Shown here in pieces: positions 63,084 through 64,000 of a stretch of DNA of 64,000 bases. Location: contig OY970289.1 of the NCBI GenBank assembly GCA_963716135.1, forward strand, positions 4,154,001-4,218,000, given 5' to 3'. The stretch comes from CAVRAW01 sp963716135. Its GTDB lineage: Bacteria > Planctomycetota > Planctomycetia > Pirellulales > JADZDJ01. A program made the translations under genes and the position numbers. Numbering within the stretch: position 1 is the first letter of the stretch; every line of letters starts with the position of its first letter. A model generated the notes under the pieces. It saw only the letters and a list, made by a program, of their open reading frames with translations. It ran no database searches and was not told where the DNA came from.

Positions 63084-63596
63084 ATGGCCAATCCGGCGCC
63101 CCGTTCCACCAGCGGCGGCGATATCTTCGACGTCAAAAAGGTCCGCCAATTGATCGAACTCATGAAAGAGCACGATCTGGCCGAGCTCGATCTGAAGCAG
63201 GGCGAACAACGCGTAAAAATCAAGCGCGGCGGCGAGCCGCTCATCACTGGCGGCCCGTCGGCCGGGCACCAATCCACAACCGGCGCGCATGCTGGCACAA
63301 CGAATTCCTCACCCGCGGCCGCCAAAAGCGCCGAGTCAGCGGCCGACACTCACTTGGCGGTCATCAAGAGTCCGATGGTCGGCACCTTCTATACGGCCGC
63401 CAACCCCGATTCGCGCCCCTTCGTCAAAGTCGGCGACCACGTCGGGCCGGAAACGATCGTCTGCATCATCGAAGCGATGAAAGTGTTTAACGAAATTCCC
63501 GCTGAAATCTCCGGCCGAGTGGCGGCCGTGCTGGTGGAAAATGGCGCCGCAGTCGACTTTGGCCAGCCGCTGTTCAAAATCGACACGCGGAAATGA
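63084..63596 (+). CDS. accB: Biotin carboxyl carrier protein of acetyl-CoA carboxylase
   Basis: About 170 aa from ATG 63084 (MANPAPRS), with GGAG about nine bases upstream. The N-terminal helix (FDVKKVRQLIELMKEHDLAELDLKQG) and a flexible Ser/Ala/Thr linker precede the biotinyl domain. The latter has KSPMVGTFYTAANPDSRPFVKVGD and the biotin lysine in CIIEAMKVFNEIP. It carries the carboxyl group for malonyl-CoA synthesis. Forms an operon with accC. Confidence 0.95.
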   Translation: MANPAPRSTSGGDIFDVKKVRQLIELMKEHDLAELDLKQGEQRVKIKRGGEPLITGGPSAGHQSTTGAHAGTTNSSPAAAKSAESAADTHLAVIKSPMVGTFYTAANPDSRPFVKVGDHVGPETIVCIIEAMKVFNEIPAEISGRVAAVLVENGAAVDFGQPLFKIDTRK

Positions 63597-63607
63597 GCAA
63601 CTGGCGT

Positions 63608-63645
63608 GCTCAGGGCTAGTTGCTAATCGCTAATGGCTAGTCGCT
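63608..63645. repeat. Word repeat GCTAGTTGCTAATCGCTAAT type
   Basis: GGCTAGTTGCTAATCGCTAATGGCTAGTCGCT: short words GCTAGT, GCTAAT and CGCTAAT repeated directly in the 50-bp accB-accC spacer. It differs from the other loci in lacking an obvious mirror arm. Confidence 0.5.
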
Positions 63646-63648
63646 CCT

Positions 63649-64000
63649 ATGTTCAAACGCATTCTGGTGGCCAATCGGGGTGAAATCGCTCTGCGGATCA
63701 TCCGCGCCTGCCGCGAGCTTGGCATCGAAACCGTGGTCATCTTCAGCGACGCCGACCGCGGCGCACGCTACCTGGAACTGGCCGACGAAAAGTATTGCGT
63801 CGGCCCGCCGAAAACCACCGACAGCTATCTGAAGATCGACCGCGTGATCAGCGCGGCCGAAATCGGCAACGTGCAGGCGATCCATCCAGGCTACGGTTTC
63901 CTCTCAGAGAATGCCCATTTCAACGAGGTCTGCCGCAGTTGCAACATCGATTTCATCGGCCCCACGCCGGAGGCCATGGCCAAGCTCGGCGACAAGAACT
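63649..64000 (+). CDS. accC: Biotin carboxylase of acetyl-CoA carboxylase (3' partial)
   Basis: The gene starts at ATG 63649 and runs off the right edge. [53 protein letters not shown] is the typical N-terminal biotin carboxylase domain, and [14 protein letters not shown] the next conserved block. It uses ATP and bicarbonate to carboxylate the biotin of AccB. Only 117 residues are visible. Confidence 0.95.
   Translation, partial: MFKRILVANRGEIALRIIRACRELGIETVVIFSDADRGARYLELADEKYCVGPPKTTDSYLKIDRVISAAEIGNVQAIHPGYGFLSENAHFNEVCRSCNIDFIGPTPEAMAKLGDKN

Overview
The window looks like a chromosomal segment of a planctomycete, probably Pirellulales-like. This is inferred from lineage-typical families: DUF1501 and DUF1549/DUF1553 proteins, a PEP-CTERM protein, a surface protein with the FEPLEGR-type planctomycete N-terminal motif, a BBP2-type porin, a planctomycete-style integrase and a TatC with a long insertion. 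GC content is moderately high and most genes have Shine-Dalgarno sites.

Layout. 1-2.1 kb: the 3' part of a three-domain glycosyltransferase/sulfotransferase/GH16 protein that runs off the left edge. 2.3-3.75 kb: a GrpB-like nucleotidyltransferase behind a frameshifted NAD-dependent epimerase. About 3.9-15.0 kb: an accessory block transcribed almost wholly on the minus strand, ending in a tyrosine integrase beside tRNA-Ala(TGC). It holds an excisionase-like HTH protein, a DUF3102 protein, several small unknown genes and a 977-aa family-B DNA-polymerase-like protein. The combination recalls pipolin-type self-replicating integrated elements and is the most interesting system here.

15.1-22.8 kb: nitrogen control (glnK-glnD-amtB), a BarA-type hybrid histidine kinase and a PilZ protein. 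23-34.5 kb: ettA, a secreted cyclophilin, a PEP-CTERM beta-propeller protein, an SDR, several small secreted proteins and lipoproteins, proC and a nucleotide-pyrophosphatase-like phosphodiesterase. 34.6-44.6 kb: guaB, nnrE, the DUF1501 and DUF1549/1553 pair, a rhodanese-type sulfurtransferase with sufE, and an SDR. 44.7-64 kb: a diadenylate cyclase, a surface FG-GAP/FKBP fusion, polA-coaE, rho, ribH, nusB, ftsY, a porin, a second PII protein, tatC, a Tyr-rich secreted protein, nnrD, larB, an M24 peptidase, accB and the start of accC.

Two cross-cutting points matter for any reader. First, at least eleven otherwise well conserved genes carry single-base frameshifts, mostly one missing base in a short homopolymer. 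These are probably sequencing errors, so I annotate them as joined CDSs rather than pseudogenes. Second, many intergenic spacers are built of short locus-specific 'words' repeated directly and then in reverse complement. At several loci the words run into the ends of coding sequences.
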